Source: an uncultured Lysobacteraceae bacterium (GTDB lineage: Bacteria; Pseudomonadota; Gammaproteobacteria; Xanthomonadales; Xanthomonadaceae). From it: a DNA stretch of 64,000 nt. Under the pieces are notes generated by a model. It was not told the DNA's origin. It saw only the letters and a program-made list of their open reading frames with translations, and ran no database searches. Where the stretch lies: assembly GCA_946480825.1 (NCBI GenBank), contig CAMLLG010000007.1, positions 15,033 through 79,032 on the forward strand, in the 5' to 3' direction. Shown in pieces: positions 1 to 10,300 of the stretch. A program made the translations under genes and the position numbers. Position 1 is the first letter of the stretch, and the number at the start of each line of letters is the position of its first letter.

Positions 1-621
1 TTAGAACTGGAACACGTAGGCCGCGCCGTAGACCAGTGGATCGATCTCGACGGTGCCCAGGCCGGTGCCGTTCAGTTCGACATCGGTGTCGATGTCGATC
101 CAGCGCGCATCGACGCGGATCGCGCCCTTCTCGCCGACCTTGAAGTCGATGCCGGCGTGCGCGGCCAGACCGAAGGAATCGTCCAGCTTCAGATCGTTGC
201 CGGACAGTGCGCCGGAGGTGTCTTCGCTGAAGAACAGGGTGTAGTTCACGCCCAGACCCACGAACGGCTTCACCTTGCCTTCGCCGAAGTGGTACTGCAG
301 CGAGACGGTCGGCGGCAGGTGCTTGGTGGAACCGACGTTGCCCACGCCGGCGATGTCGATATCGTGCTGGAACGGCAGCGAGGCCAGCACTTCGATGCCG
401 AGATTGTCGCGGATGAAGTATTCGGCGGTGATGGTCGGGCGCACGTTGCTGCCGACTTCGACATCGAGCGTACCTGCGGCGAGGCTGCCGTTGTCGCTCT
501 TCGGGTTGACCTGGTGGGCGCCGACGCTGAAGGTCCACTCGCCGGCCTGTTGGGCGAAGGCGGGGGCGGCGAGGCCGCCGAAAGCGAGAGCGAGGGCGAG
601 CGGGGCGAAACGACGGATCAT
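1..621 (-). CDS. OmpW family outer membrane protein
   Basis: This is a small outer-membrane beta-barrel of the OmpW family, 206 residues, the usual family size. The start at 621 is preceded by AGGAGG about 8 bases upstream; an in-frame ATG 33 bases further out lies before this site and would spoil the signal peptide. The N-terminus MIRRFAPLALALAFGG to AFA-QQ is a standard Sec signal peptide. Alternating polar and apolar strands follow, and the protein ends in Tyr-Val-Phe-Gln-Phe, the terminal aromatic residue needed for barrel insertion. OmpW proteins form narrow channels for small hydrophobic compounds; the substrate here cannot be read from sequence. It is divergent from gap and ends at the left window edge with its stop codon intact. 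Confidence 0.9.
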   Translation of the reverse strand: MIRRFAPLALALAFGGLAAPAFAQQAGEWTFSVGAHQVNPKSDNGSLAAGTLDVEVGSNVRPTITAEYFIRDNLGIEVLASLPFQHDIDIAGVGNVGSTKHLPPTVSLQYHFGEGKVKPFVGLGVNYTLFFSEDTSGALSGNDLKLDDSFGLAAHAGIDFKVGEKGAIRVDARWIDIDTDVELNGTGLGTVEIDPLVYGAAYVFQF

Positions 622-796
622 TGGATTGCCTCCTGGGCATTGGATTGGGATCACCGGATTGGCCGGCAGTATCTCCGCGCCTTTCCGGGCGCCGTTTGAG
701 GATGATCAATTTCTTAACGAATGGCCAGCGACCGCTCCCGCCGGAAGCTCCGAATGTGATGCGCGCCTCTTTCCGGCGGCGGGCCCCTCCGATCCG

Positions 797-1853
<1,057 letters not shown>

Positions 1854-1951
1854 CCGCCGCAGCACCACCGCGACACGGGATCGCGACATGGGACCACGTA
1901 GGTGGCGGTGCGCGCAGCGAACCCCACCAACGCAATGTGATCCGATCCACC

Positions 1952-1984
1952 ACGAAAGCGCCTCCGGGCGCTTTCGTGCTTTCG
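1952..1984 (+). terminator. Intrinsic terminator after gap
   Basis: An 11-base perfect stem (1952-1962 with 1967-1977) closes a four-base TCCG loop and is followed by a short T-containing tail, GCTTTCGG. It is the first strong hairpin after the gap stop codon. Confidence 0.7.
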
Positions 1985-2050
1985 GACCGCCGCTGATCGC
2001 TGCATTGATCAGCATTGACTGGTCAATCCGCGACCCGCACCCTCACCCAC

Positions 2051-2078
2051 GTCGCCCGGCGAAGGCCGGGGCCCAGCG
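2051..2078 (+). repeat. REP-like palindrome, CCGGCG..GGCCGGGGCCCAG family
   Basis: A 28-base unit begins GTCGCCCGGCGAAGGCCGGG and ends CCCAGCG. Close relatives occur at 19400-19427 in the same orientation and at 19521-19546 inverted. The arms CCCGGC and GCCGGG pair to form a hairpin. Confidence 0.6.
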
Positions 2079-2160
2079 TTCGCGTTCGAACGCCCCGTGT
2101 CGGAACGACACACCGAGCCGCGACATTCCGCCGCCGTCGTGCCCGCGCCGGAGGCCTACT

Positions 2161-2183
2161 GCAGGAGCGACACAAGCCGCGAC
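2161..2183 (+). repeat. Degenerate copy of the GCAGGAGCGACGCAAGTCGC repeat
   Basis: GCAGGAGCGACACAAGCCGC and three more bases match the 23-base repeat at 60966-60988 with two differences. A further relative with the TGTAGGAGCG start is at 2221-2245. This family is common between genes in Xanthomonadaceae. Confidence 0.55.
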
Positions 2184-2330
2184 CGCACCTCAAAGCCACC
2201 GCACCCTCGCCGAAGGTCCCTGTAGGAGCGCCGGAAGGCGCGATCGCATCCTGCCGTGCCCGCACCATCCCCACATCGAAGCCGAGCGCGAAGCGCCCAA
2301 CCTGCGGAGCACGCACCCAATCGACAAAGC

Positions 2331-2360
2331 CCCTCATCCGGCCTCCGGCCACCTTCTCCC
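2331..2360 (+). repeat. CCCTCATCCGGCC..CTTCTCCC type repeat
   Basis: A 30-base unit begins CCCTCATCCGGCCTCCGGCC and ends ACCTTCTCCC. It contains the self-complementary core GGCC-TCC-GGCC. This motif is a widespread intergenic REP-like sequence in Proteobacteria. Confidence 0.5.
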
Positions 2361-3042
2361 ACACGCAACGAGAGGGAAACCCCGGCAACCTTCTGTTCGC
2401 GAGACCTTCGGAAAATAAGGTGCGCCTGCGCGCACCCCATGGCAGACGCGATGCCGCGGATCGCGCATGTGCGTCCGCCGTCATCGCCAATCACAACACG
2501 CCAAGAATGCCGCCGCAACTCGCAAGGCGAGCTTGAGCCCGCCCTACGAACGTTGAATGACATCAACCCCGTGAACGCCGCGAACGGCCGCAAGTTGCTC
2601 CGTCCGTCGACGCGACCGCGAATGGAAGTCGGATGCACAAGCGAAGCGTCATGCACCTTCTTTGTGGTACCCGCCATGCGTGCAGGGTCATGGCGCATGA
2701 CGCCTTCGGCTTATGCGCCCTGAGAAAGCAACGATCCGATTCCGGTCGAAAGCGGTTGTCCAGCCGAAGTCCCGCCGACATCGCCGTTTCTCTCTGTCGG
2801 CGATAGACCATCTGCGGTCGACACGGCCCGCCCGATGCCCGACGACAGCATGCAAACCCGATGCGATGCGCCCGGTATCGACCCGCGATACCCCCGGATG
2901 CCAGCGGCGCTACGGGCCGGTGCGTGGTTGCATTTCCCGGCGGCATCGGGAAGGCTGCGGTGGTGTTCGCCCAGACCCGGCCGGTAGATATCGACGGGTG
3001 CGTGGCGAACGGGGGCGACAGCCGCGCGAGGGCGGCAAACCG

Positions 3043-5970
3043 ATGGACGATCTGGCCGGAATTCTGACCCTGTTGGGCCTGTTGGTGCTCTCGGTGCCCA
3101 TCCTGTTGGTGGTGGCGCTGGTGAAGATCGGCAACGCCAAGGCGCGCATCGACACCCTGGAACGCGAAGTGCAGCACCTGCAGCGCCGGTTGTTGGGTGT
3201 CGAAGCCCGGGCCCCGGCGGTCGCGTCCGCCGCCAACGCCGCCGCGCCCGATGCCGCCGCTCAGGCCGACACCGCTCAGGCCGACACCGCTCAGGCCGAC
3301 ACCTTCCGCCCGCAACCCGCCGCCGCACCGCCGCCGTTCCGCGCGGCCGCGCCGGTCGCCCAAGACCTCGACGAGACGCCGGCGATCCCGACGACCGGTC
3401 GCGCCCGCTTCGAACTTCCCGCCGACGATTTCCCCACCGACGCGCAGCCTGCCGCCGACGCCGATGCTGCGCAGCCGTCCGGACCGGCGATGCCGCCGCC
3501 GTTGCCGCCCAGACGCACCGTGCCGGCCGAGTCCACCGCACCGCCGCGCCCACCGCGCCCGCCGCGTCCCGAACGCCCGCCGTCGAAGCCGCCGTCCGAT
3601 CCCATCGGCGATGCCTTCGGTGTCGTCCGTCGCTGGTTCACCGAGGGCAACGTGCCGGTGAAGATCGGCATGCTGGTGCTGTTGGCCGGCGTGGCCGCGT
3701 TGTTGAAATACGCCAACGATCAGGGCTGGGTGCGGGTGCCGATGGAAGTGCGCCTGGCCGGCATCGCCGCCGCGGCGATCGGTGGCCTGGTGTTCGCCTG
3801 GCGCCAGCGCGAGACGCGGCGTTCGTTCGCGCTGTCGCTGCAGGGCGGCGCCATCGGCGTGCTGATGCTGGTGACGTTCGCGGCCTTCAAGCTCTACGGC
3901 ATGATCCCCGCCGGTGCCGCATTCGGCATCACCATCGCGCTGGTCGCCGGGCTGGGCGTGCTGGCGGTGATGCAGAACGCGCTGGCGCTGGCGGTGTTCG
4001 GCATCCTCGCCGGCTTTCTCGCGCCGATCTGGCTGTCCACCGGCAGCGGCAATCATGTCGCGCTGTTCTCGTATTACGCGGTGCTCAATCTCGGCATCTT
4101 CGGCATCGCCTGGCACCGCGCGTGGCGGCCGCTGAACCTGCTCGGCTTCGTCTTCACCTTCGCGATCGGCACGCTCTGGGGCGTGCTGGATTACGCGCCG
4201 GAGAAGTTCGCCACCACCGAGCCCTTCCTGCTGCTGTTCTTCGCGCTGTATCTGCTGATCCCGGTGTTCTACGCGAACCGCCGCGCCGACGACCACGGCG
4301 GCAACCCGCATCGGTTGGTCGACGGCACGCTGGTGTTCGGCACGCCGCTGGTGGCGTTCGCGCTGCAGGCCGGTCTGCTGCAGGGCGGTGCGTTCGACGA
4401 CAGCCGCATGCCGCTGGCGCTGTCGGCGCTGGGCGCCGCCGCGATCTACGCACTGCTGGCCGCGCTGCTGCGCGGACGCGCGCGCTTCGCATCGCTGGTC
4501 GATACCTACGCCGTGCTCGCGGTCGGCTTCTCGACGTTGTCGGTGCCGCTGGCGTTGTCGGCGCGCGCCACCGCCAGCGTGTTCGCGCTGGAAGGCGCGG
4601 CGCTGGTCTGGCTGGGTGTGCGTCAGGGACATCGCCTGCCGCAGATCTCCGGTCTGCTGCTGCAACTCGCCGCCGCGGTGGCCTACGTCGCCGGTGTCGG
4701 CGGCATGAGCACCGGCTTCGCGACCATGGCGGCGGCCACCGCGTCGACGCCGATCGCCAATCCCGCGTTCATGAGCGCGCTGTTGATCGCGATCGCCGGT
4801 TTCGCGACCGCGTGGACCTATCGCCGCGAACAGGACGCCGGCATCGTCGCGCTGCTGGCGCTGTGGGGCCTGGGCTGGTGGACCTTCGCCGGCGCGCACG
4901 AGATCTTCGAGCATGTGCCGTACGGGCATCGCACCGACGCGCTGTTCGCATTCCTGCTCGTGACCGGTTGGCTCACCGCCGAGGTGCGGCGCCGGGTCGA
5001 CGACATGGCCGTGTTCGGCGTCACCGCCGCCGTCGCGCTGCTGGTGGGCGCGCCGTTCGCGCTGGCGCAGACCGCGGAACACGATCATCCGTTCGGCGAA
5101 TGGGGCGCGGCGACCTGGCTGCTGTTCGCGGCGCTGGGCTGGCGCACGCTGGTCTGCGTGCGCGAGGCCGGCCCCGTGGTGCGTCTGATCGCGCACGGCG
5201 GCTGGTTCTGGTCGTGGGTGACGGCGCTCGCGCTGGGCGCGCTGCATCTGGTCTACCGCGCCGATGACGGCGTGACCGGGCAGCTCATGGGCGACGGTTG
5301 GCGGGTGATCGCGCTGGGCCTGCCGGTGTTGGTGTTCGCGGCGCTGCTGCAATTGCGTCCGTCGCTGCTGGCGCCGCCGCTGGCGCAGGGCTTCGAGGAT
5401 TATCGCCGGCCGCTGCTGGGCTCGGTCCTGTTGGTGCTGGCGATGGGCTGGAGCCTGTCGCTGTTCTTCCCGGGCGACAGCGCGCCGCTGCCGTGGGTGA
5501 CGCTGATCAATCCGCTGGAACTGTTCCAGCTCGGCGCGCTGGCGCTGCTGGCGCACCGCGCCTGGGCAGGGAACCGTCATCGCGGCGGCATCGGCGTGCC
5601 GATGTTCGCGCTGGCCGCGTTCGTCTGGATCAGCTTCGCCACGCTGCGCGCCACGCACCAGTGGGGCGACGCCGAGTGGTCGCCCGACATGCTGGACGAT
5701 TACGTCGTGCAGACCGCGTTGACCGTGGTGTGGAGCGTGCTCGGCGTGCTCGGCTGGATCTTCGGCTCGCGCCGCGGCGATCGTCTGCTGTGGGGCGCGG
5801 GGGCGGTGCTGATGGGCGTGGTGCTGCTGAAGCTGTTGCTGATCGATCGCAGCCATCTGGGCAATCTGTTCGGTATCGTGTCCTTCATCGCGTACGGCCT
5901 GCTGTGTACGGCGGTAGGCTATTTCGCGCCCGCACCCCCGCGCCGCGCCGTCACGGAGACCGCAACATGA
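3043..5970 (+). CDS. DUF2339 polytopic membrane protein
   Basis: This is a 975-residue predicted inner-membrane protein of the DUF2339 family; its biochemical role is unknown. It opens with one membrane segment (about residues 4-25) and a short coiled coil with ARIDTLEREVQHLQRR. A 170-residue Ala/Pro-rich linker with three perfect QADTA-type repeats follows, and then more than 20 closely packed hydrophobic helices to the C-terminus. The chosen ATG has GAGGG upstream and begins exactly where the hydrophobic segment does; the open frame upstream is repeat sequence. The stop overlaps the next start (ATGA), so it is translationally coupled to the DUF3999 gene, a pairing known in gammaproteobacteria. 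The pair may act in the envelope, but this is inference. Confidence 0.85.
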   Translation: MDDLAGILTLLGLLVLSVPILLVVALVKIGNAKARIDTLEREVQHLQRRLLGVEARAPAVASAANAAAPDAAAQADTAQADTAQADTFRPQPAAAPPPFRAAAPVAQDLDETPAIPTTGRARFELPADDFPTDAQPAADADAAQPSGPAMPPPLPPRRTVPAESTAPPRPPRPPRPERPPSKPPSDPIGDAFGVVRRWFTEGNVPVKIGMLVLLAGVAALLKYANDQGWVRVPMEVRLAGIAAAAIGGLVFAWRQRETRRSFALSLQGGAIGVLMLVTFAAFKLYGMIPAGAAFGITIALVAGLGVLAVMQNALALAVFGILAGFLAPIWLSTGSGNHVALFSYYAVLNLGIFGIAWHRAWRPLNLLGFVFTFAIGTLWGVLDYAPEKFATTEPFLLLFFALYLLIPVFYANRRADDHGGNPHRLVDGTLVFGTPLVAFALQAGLLQGGAFDDSRMPLALSALGAAAIYALLAALLRGRARFASLVDTYAVLAVGFSTLSVPLALSARATASVFALEGAALVWLGVRQGHRLPQISGLLLQLAAAVAYVAGVGGMSTGFATMAAATASTPIANPAFMSALLIAIAGFATAWTYRREQDAGIVALLALWGLGWWTFAGAHEIFEHVPYGHRTDALFAFLLVTGWLTAEVRRRVDDMAVFGVTAAVALLVGAPFALAQTAEHDHPFGEWGAATWLLFAALGWRTLVCVREAGPVVRLIAHGGWFWSWVTALALGALHLVYRADDGVTGQLMGDGWRVIALGLPVLVFAALLQLRPSLLAPPLAQGFEDYRRPLLGSVLLVLAMGWSLSLFFPGDSAPLPWVTLINPLELFQLGALALLAHRAWAGNRHRGGIGVPMFALAAFVWISFATLRATHQWGDAEWSPDMLDDYVVQTALTVVWSVLGVLGWIFGSRRGDRLLWGAGAVLMGVVLLKLLLIDRSHLGNLFGIVSFIAYGLLCTAVGYFAPAPPRRAVTETAT
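3259..3303 (+). repeat. Three perfect 15-bp tandem repeats inside the DUF2339 gene
   Basis: GCTCAGGCCGACACC occurs three times without a mismatch (3259-3273, 3274-3288, 3289-3303) and encodes three Ala-Gln-Ala-Asp-Thr units in the linker. Identity at third codon positions suggests recent duplication by slippage. The unit length keeps the reading frame. Confidence 0.9.
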
Positions 5971-7433
5971 AAGCGAATCGCAGGGCGAACCGCAGGGATG
6001 CCGCCCTGATCGCGCTGAAGATGTTCACGGCGTTGCTCGCCGTGTGTTTCGCCGCATTCTTCGCCGTCTCGCCACCGGCGCGCGCGGCGCAGCCCGACGA
6101 TTACGCGTATCGCTGGCCGCTGAAGACCGAGGGCCAGAACGCCGCCTGGCAGTTCGAGCTGACGCCGGAGGTCTACGCGGCGCTGGTCGATGCCGAGCTG
6201 CGCGACTTCGCGGTGTTCAACGCCGACGGCCAGCCGGTGCCGGTGGCGCGGCTCACCGTCGACCCGGCCGCGCGGCCGGGCGTGGCCGAGGTGGCACTGC
6301 CGATGTTCGCGCTGCCGCGTCGCGCGGAGACGACGCAGGGCGGCGACGATCTGTCGCTGCGGCTGGAGCGCGACGACACCGGGCGCCTGCGCCTGCTGCA
6401 GTTGGATGCGGTCGCCGGCGCGGCGGCGCCGACCCTCATCGATTACGTGATGGACGCCGACCTCAACCGCGATCCGCGGCGGCCGGCCACCGTCGATCGC
6501 CTGGAGTTGCGCTGGCCGGAACGCGGCGATGTCCGCGCGCGTTTCGCGGTGGAAGGCAGCGACGATCTGGAAAACTGGCAGACATTGGTCGACGCCGCGG
6601 CCGTGGTTTCGCTGCGCCGCGACGGCGCGGTGCTGCAGCGGCGCGACATCGCGCTGCCCGCCACCGCGCTGCGCTATCTGCGTCTGCGCCAGCTCGACGG
6701 CGATCCGCTGACCGGGCTGCAGGTGCAGGCGCGCCGCACCCGCGCAGGCGCGTCGGTGCCGCAGTGGCGGCGGTTGCGCGCGGACTTCGTCGACGGCACG
6801 GCGGACGAATTCGGCAAGGGCGAGATCTATCGCTACCGCCTGCCCGCGGCGCTGCCGGTGGGGCGCCTGCTCATCGGCCTGGGCACCGACAACGCGACCA
6901 CCGAGGTCATCGTCGATGGCCTGACCGGCGGTGCGCAGGGCGCCGCGACCTGGGTGCCGATCGGGCGCACGCTGTTGTTCCGGCTGCGTCAGGGCGAGTT
7001 GCGCATCGACAACGACGACTACGTACTGACCGCACCGCTGACCGCGAAGGAATGGCGGCTGCGCAGCCCGGTGCGGCTGAATCCCACGCCCTCCGTCGAG
7101 GTCGCCTATCTGCCGGATCGTTTCGTGTTCCTGGCCCAGGGGCGCGGCCCGTACACGTTGGCCGCGGGCAGCCGCAACGCGCGTCGCGAGTCGCTGCCGG
7201 TGGAGCAGGCGCTGGCGCCGCTGCGCCGGCAGTTGGGCCCGGAATGGACGCCGCCGCTGGCCACGCTGGGCGCGCGTGCGGACGCCGCCGGCGCCAGGGC
7301 CTACGACGACGCGCCGGTGCCGGTCGATTGGCGCCGCTGGATGCTGTGGGGCTTCCTGGTGCTCGGCGCGGCGGTGGTCGGCGGTTTCGCGCTGACCCTG
7401 CTGCGGACGAAATCGTCGGCGGCGCAGAGCTGA
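5967..7433 (+). CDS. DUF3999 secreted/membrane-anchored protein
   Basis: This 488-residue protein belongs to the DUF3999 family, which regularly follows DUF2339. The start overlaps the upstream stop as ATGA. A basic N-terminus leads into the hydrophobic segment [17 protein letters not shown] and a cleavage-like ARAAQ. The long middle is a periplasmic, beta-rich region, with a discoidin-like stretch around [15 protein letters not shown]. One hydrophobic helix near the C-terminus ([20 protein letters not shown]) with a positive tail would anchor it facing the periplasm. The function is unknown. Conservation of the pair suggests a complex with the DUF2339 protein. Confidence 0.85.
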   Translation: MKANRRANRRDAALIALKMFTALLAVCFAAFFAVSPPARAAQPDDYAYRWPLKTEGQNAAWQFELTPEVYAALVDAELRDFAVFNADGQPVPVARLTVDPAARPGVAEVALPMFALPRRAETTQGGDDLSLRLERDDTGRLRLLQLDAVAGAAAPTLIDYVMDADLNRDPRRPATVDRLELRWPERGDVRARFAVEGSDDLENWQTLVDAAAVVSLRRDGAVLQRRDIALPATALRYLRLRQLDGDPLTGLQVQARRTRAGASVPQWRRLRADFVDGTADEFGKGEIYRYRLPAALPVGRLLIGLGTDNATTEVIVDGLTGGAQGAATWVPIGRTLLFRLRQGELRIDNDDYVLTAPLTAKEWRLRSPVRLNPTPSVEVAYLPDRFVFLAQGRGPYTLAAGSRNARRESLPVEQALAPLRRQLGPEWTPPLATLGARADAAGARAYDDAPVPVDWRRWMLWGFLVLGAAVVGGFALTLLRTKSSAAQS

Positions 7434-7524
7434 CGGTCCGCCGCCGCACGCGGGTTTGATGCCGCGGGTCCCGAACGCGGACAATGGCGGTCTTCGCCAT
7501 TCCCTTCGTTCCAGGAGCCCCCGC

Positions 7525-8700
7525 ATGGCCATCGTCCGCATGACCGATCTCGACCTCGCCGGCAAGCGCGTGTTGATCCGGCAAGACCTCAACGTGCCGG
7601 TCGCCGACGGCAAGGTCACCTCCGACCAGCGCATCGTCGCGTCGCTGCCGACGCTGCGCGCGGCGCTGGAGAAGGGCGCGGCGGTGATGGTGATGTCGCA
7701 TCTGGGCCGGCCGAAGGAAGGCCAGTGGAGCGAGGCCGATTCGCTGGCGCCGGTGGCTGCGCGCCTGGGCGAACTGCTCGGTCGCGAGGTGCCGCTGGTG
7801 AAGGATTGGGTCGACGGCGTCGAGGTCGCATCCGGCCAACTCGTGTTGCTCGAAAACTGCCGCATGAACATCGGCGAGGGCAAGGACGACGAGACCCTGT
7901 CGAAGAAGTACGCCGATCTGTGCGACGTGTTCGTGATGGACGCCTTCGGCACCGCGCACCGCGCGCAGGCGTCGACCCACGGCGTCATCCGTTTCGCGAA
8001 ACAGGCCGCGGGCGGCCCGCTGCTGATGGCCGAACTCGATGCGCTGGCGAAGGCGCTGGAGCATCCCGCGCGCCCGCTGCTGGCGATCGTCGCCGGCAGC
8101 AAGGTCAGCACCAAGCTCGAACTGCTGTCGTCGCTGGTGTCGAAGGTCGATCGGCTGATCGTCGGCGGCGGCATCGCAAACACCTTCATCGCCGCGATGG
8201 GCCACGGCGTCGGCAAATCGCTGGTCGAGCACGATCTGCTCGACACCGCCCGGCAGATCATGGCCGACGCGCAGGCCCGCGGCGCCGAGATCCCGGTGCC
8301 GACCGACGTGGTGGTGGCGCCCGCGTTCGCCGCGGATGCGCCCGCCACCATCAAGGCCGTCGACGCGGTCGGCGCCGACGACATGATCCTCGACATCGGC
8401 CCGCAAACCGCCGCGCGTTACGCCGAACTGATCCGGGCCGCCGGCACCGTGGTCTGGAACGGCCCGGTCGGCGTGTTCGAATTCGACGCCTTCGGCAAGG
8501 GCACCGAAACCTTGGCCCGCGCGATCGCCGACAGCGCCGCGTTCTCCATCGCCGGGGGCGGCGACACGCTCGCGGCGGTCGACAAGTACGGGATCGAGGA
8601 CGCGGTCTCCTACATCTCCACCGGCGGCGGCGCCTTCCTGGAATTCCTCGAAGGCAAGACCCTGCCGGCAGTGGCGGCGCTGCAGGCCCGGGCGGGCTGA
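7525..8700 (+). CDS. pgk: Phosphoglycerate kinase
   Basis: This enzyme makes ATP and 3-phosphoglycerate from 1,3-bisphosphoglycerate, the step after gap. The 391 residues match bacterial PGK. The N-terminal domain shows [12 protein letters not shown] and MSHLGRPKE, which bind the substrate. The C-terminal domain shows [10 protein letters not shown] and GGGDTLAAV, the nucleotide-binding loops. CCAGGAGCC lies just before the ATG. It follows the DUF3999 gene by 91 bases and could share its transcript or have its own promoter there. No terminator is evident right after it. Confidence 0.98.
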   Translation: MAIVRMTDLDLAGKRVLIRQDLNVPVADGKVTSDQRIVASLPTLRAALEKGAAVMVMSHLGRPKEGQWSEADSLAPVAARLGELLGREVPLVKDWVDGVEVASGQLVLLENCRMNIGEGKDDETLSKKYADLCDVFVMDAFGTAHRAQASTHGVIRFAKQAAGGPLLMAELDALAKALEHPARPLLAIVAGSKVSTKLELLSSLVSKVDRLIVGGGIANTFIAAMGHGVGKSLVEHDLLDTARQIMADAQARGAEIPVPTDVVVAPAFAADAPATIKAVDAVGADDMILDIGPQTAARYAELIRAAGTVVWNGPVGVFEFDAFGKGTETLARAIADSAAFSIAGGGDTLAAVDKYGIEDAVSYISTGGGAFLEFLEGKTLPAVAALQARAG

Positions 8701-8726
8701 AGGCCGCGTTCGCGCGGCGGGCTCAC

Positions 8727-8804
8727 GATCCTCCGCGTTGATCCTCCGCGTCGATCCTTCGCGCCGACTCTCGGCACCGATTCGCCGCGCCGACCCTCCG
8801 GACG
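8727..8804 (+). repeat. Degenerate 13-bp tandem repeat, six units
   Basis: Six consecutive 13-base units run from 8727 to 8804. The first two are GATCCTCCGCGTT and GATCCTCCGCGTC, and later units drift (GATCCTTCGCGCC, GACTCTCGGCACC, GATTCGCCGCGCC, GACCCTCCGGACG). The repeat lies in the 426-base gap between pgk and the protease gene; the rest of that gap holds no credible gene. Confidence 0.75.
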
Positions 8805-9126
8805 GCGCTTCGTCGTCGCGGAAGCCTCTGCGACGGCCGGCATCGAGTGCGGTGTGCGCTGCAGAATGCGGGCCGCCCGCCGGCGTGTTATACCGATCTC
8901 CACCCCGCGGGCTCGGCAACGGAACGGGCGGGTCGCGCTCCGCTTCGGCGTCCGCCGATGTCGTCCGCGAGCGTCCGTTGCGCCGAGCCTCCCGATCGCC
9001 CCTCCGATCCTGTTCGATCGGGCATCCGCGATCGGGCAGCGGGCGTTCGCCGGCGCACGCCATACCGACGCGCGTCGCGACAGAGGTCAGGAGCTGTCAT
9101 CCGTTCAATCGTTCCCGGAGAAATAC

Positions 9127-10098
9127 ATGAACAACGCGAAGTCCGTCCCGAATCGTTTCCGCACACGCACCGCGATCGTCCTTGCCCTGCTTTCCGCCGT
9201 CGCGATCAGCGCGCCGGTGTCCGCCCGCCAGGGCCCGAAGCCCGCCGCCGAAGCCCGCGGCAGCCTTTCCGAGGCGCGTCCGCCGGTCGAAGCCCGCGGC
9301 AACTGGATGCACGAATACGTCCAGCTGCGCCTGGCCGCGCAGAATCTCAAGTACGCCACCGGCCCGATGAGCCGGTACGAAATGCAGCAGACGATCACGC
9401 CGAAGATCGTCGGCGGCACCGTCGCCGGCCCCAACGACAATCCCTTCCAGGTCGCGCTGCTCAGCAAGAGCGTCGCCGACAACTTCAACGCCCAGTTCTG
9501 CGGCGGCACGCTGGTCAAGGCGAACGTGATCGTCACCGCCGCGCACTGCAGCGATTTCGTCACCGCCGGCCAGGTGCAGGTGCTCACCGGCACCCGCAAC
9601 CTCGACGGCACCGGCACCCGCCGCGACGTCGTCAGCATCGCGATCCATCCGAACTGGAATCCGAACACCTTCGATTACGACGTGGCGGTGTGGACGCTGT
9701 CGTCCTCCACCAGCGGCATTCCGTTCGCGTCGCTGGCGAGCGCCGATCCGCCGGCCGGCACCAACCTGCTGGTCACCGGTTGGGGCGCGCTGACCGAAGG
9801 CGGCAGCTTCCCGATCGATCTGCGCAAGGCGACGGTGCCGCTGGTGAGCAACACCACCTGCAACGGTCGCAAGTCGTACGGCGGCGCGATCACGTCGCAG
9901 ATGATCTGCGCCGGTTTCTCGAGCGGCGGCGTCGACAGCTGTCAGGGCGATTCCGGCGGCCCGCTGACCCAGGGCAGCGTGCTGACCGGCATCGTCAGTT
10001 GGGGCAGCGGCTGCGCGCGCCGCAACAAGTACGGCGTCTACAGCCGCGTCTCCAGCGCGTCGATCCGCAACTTCATCATCACCCAGGCCGGGCTGTAA
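9127..10098 (+). CDS. Secreted trypsin-like serine protease (S1A zymogen)
   Basis: This is an exported chymotrypsin-fold protease of 323 residues. A signal peptide (residues 1-33, ending VSARQ) is followed by a 60-residue propeptide. IVGG at 94-97 directly follows K93, so cleavage after a basic residue would free the new N-terminus. The catalytic triad is H140 (TAAHC), D185 (DYDVAVW) and S276 (GDSGGPL). D270, six residues before the serine, and the SWGSG and YGVY segments predict Arg/Lys specificity. Six cysteines can form disulfides. The start has AGAAATAC upstream; the longer open frame above it has no signal sequence. A strong terminator follows. It probably acts outside the cell in nutrition or predation. 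Confidence 0.93.
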   Translation: MNNAKSVPNRFRTRTAIVLALLSAVAISAPVSARQGPKPAAEARGSLSEARPPVEARGNWMHEYVQLRLAAQNLKYATGPMSRYEMQQTITPKIVGGTVAGPNDNPFQVALLSKSVADNFNAQFCGGTLVKANVIVTAAHCSDFVTAGQVQVLTGTRNLDGTGTRRDVVSIAIHPNWNPNTFDYDVAVWTLSSSTSGIPFASLASADPPAGTNLLVTGWGALTEGGSFPIDLRKATVPLVSNTTCNGRKSYGGAITSQMICAGFSSGGVDSCQGDSGGPLTQGSVLTGIVSWGSGCARRNKYGVYSRVSSASIRNFIITQAGL

Positions 10099-10170
10099 GG
10101 CGTCGCGCGATCGGCGGAGGCGGGTGCGATCCATCTCGATCCGCCGACCGTGCCGTCCGCACGTGGCCGG

Positions 10171-10203
10171 AAGCCCCCGCGTTCAGCGGGGGCTTTCTTT
10201 TTT
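10171..10203 (+). terminator. Intrinsic terminator after the protease gene
   Basis: AGCCCCCGC (10172-10180) pairs perfectly with GCGGGGGCT (10186-10194) across a five-base loop. The stem is followed by TTCTTTTTT, a textbook rho-independent terminator. Confidence 0.92.
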
Positions 10204-10300
10204 GCCGTCGCGAAATCGATGCCGCGTCACTGCAATTCGCGGCGCGACCCGATACGCTGGCGCCGCGGCGATGTCGCCGCGCTAGCGAAGGAGTGCAGAC

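Larger units (their letters stand above)
1985..3042. other. Long non-coding stretch rich in REP-like repeats
   Basis: No credible gene is seen between the gap terminator and the DUF2339 start. Open frames here are Arg/Pro-rich, overlap in several frames and look like no protein family. The stretch instead holds fragments of at least four dispersed repeat families: 2051-2078, 2161-2183, 2331-2360 and 2525-2547. Three of these families have relatives elsewhere in the window. Confidence 0.6.

Noticed and set aside
1888..2536. Two overlapping plus-strand frames in the gap downstream of gap
   Set aside because: They cover recognisable intergenic repeats and the terminator, are Arg/Pro-rich and lack ribosome sites.
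2563..5856. Very long open frame on the minus strand opposite the DUF2339 gene
   Set aside because: Its product is almost wholly Arg, Gln, His and Gly, with no domain, signal or family resemblance. This is what the antisense of a GC-rich gene gives.
8727..8804. CRISPR array
   Set aside because: Units are contiguous 13-mers with no spacers, and no cas gene is present.
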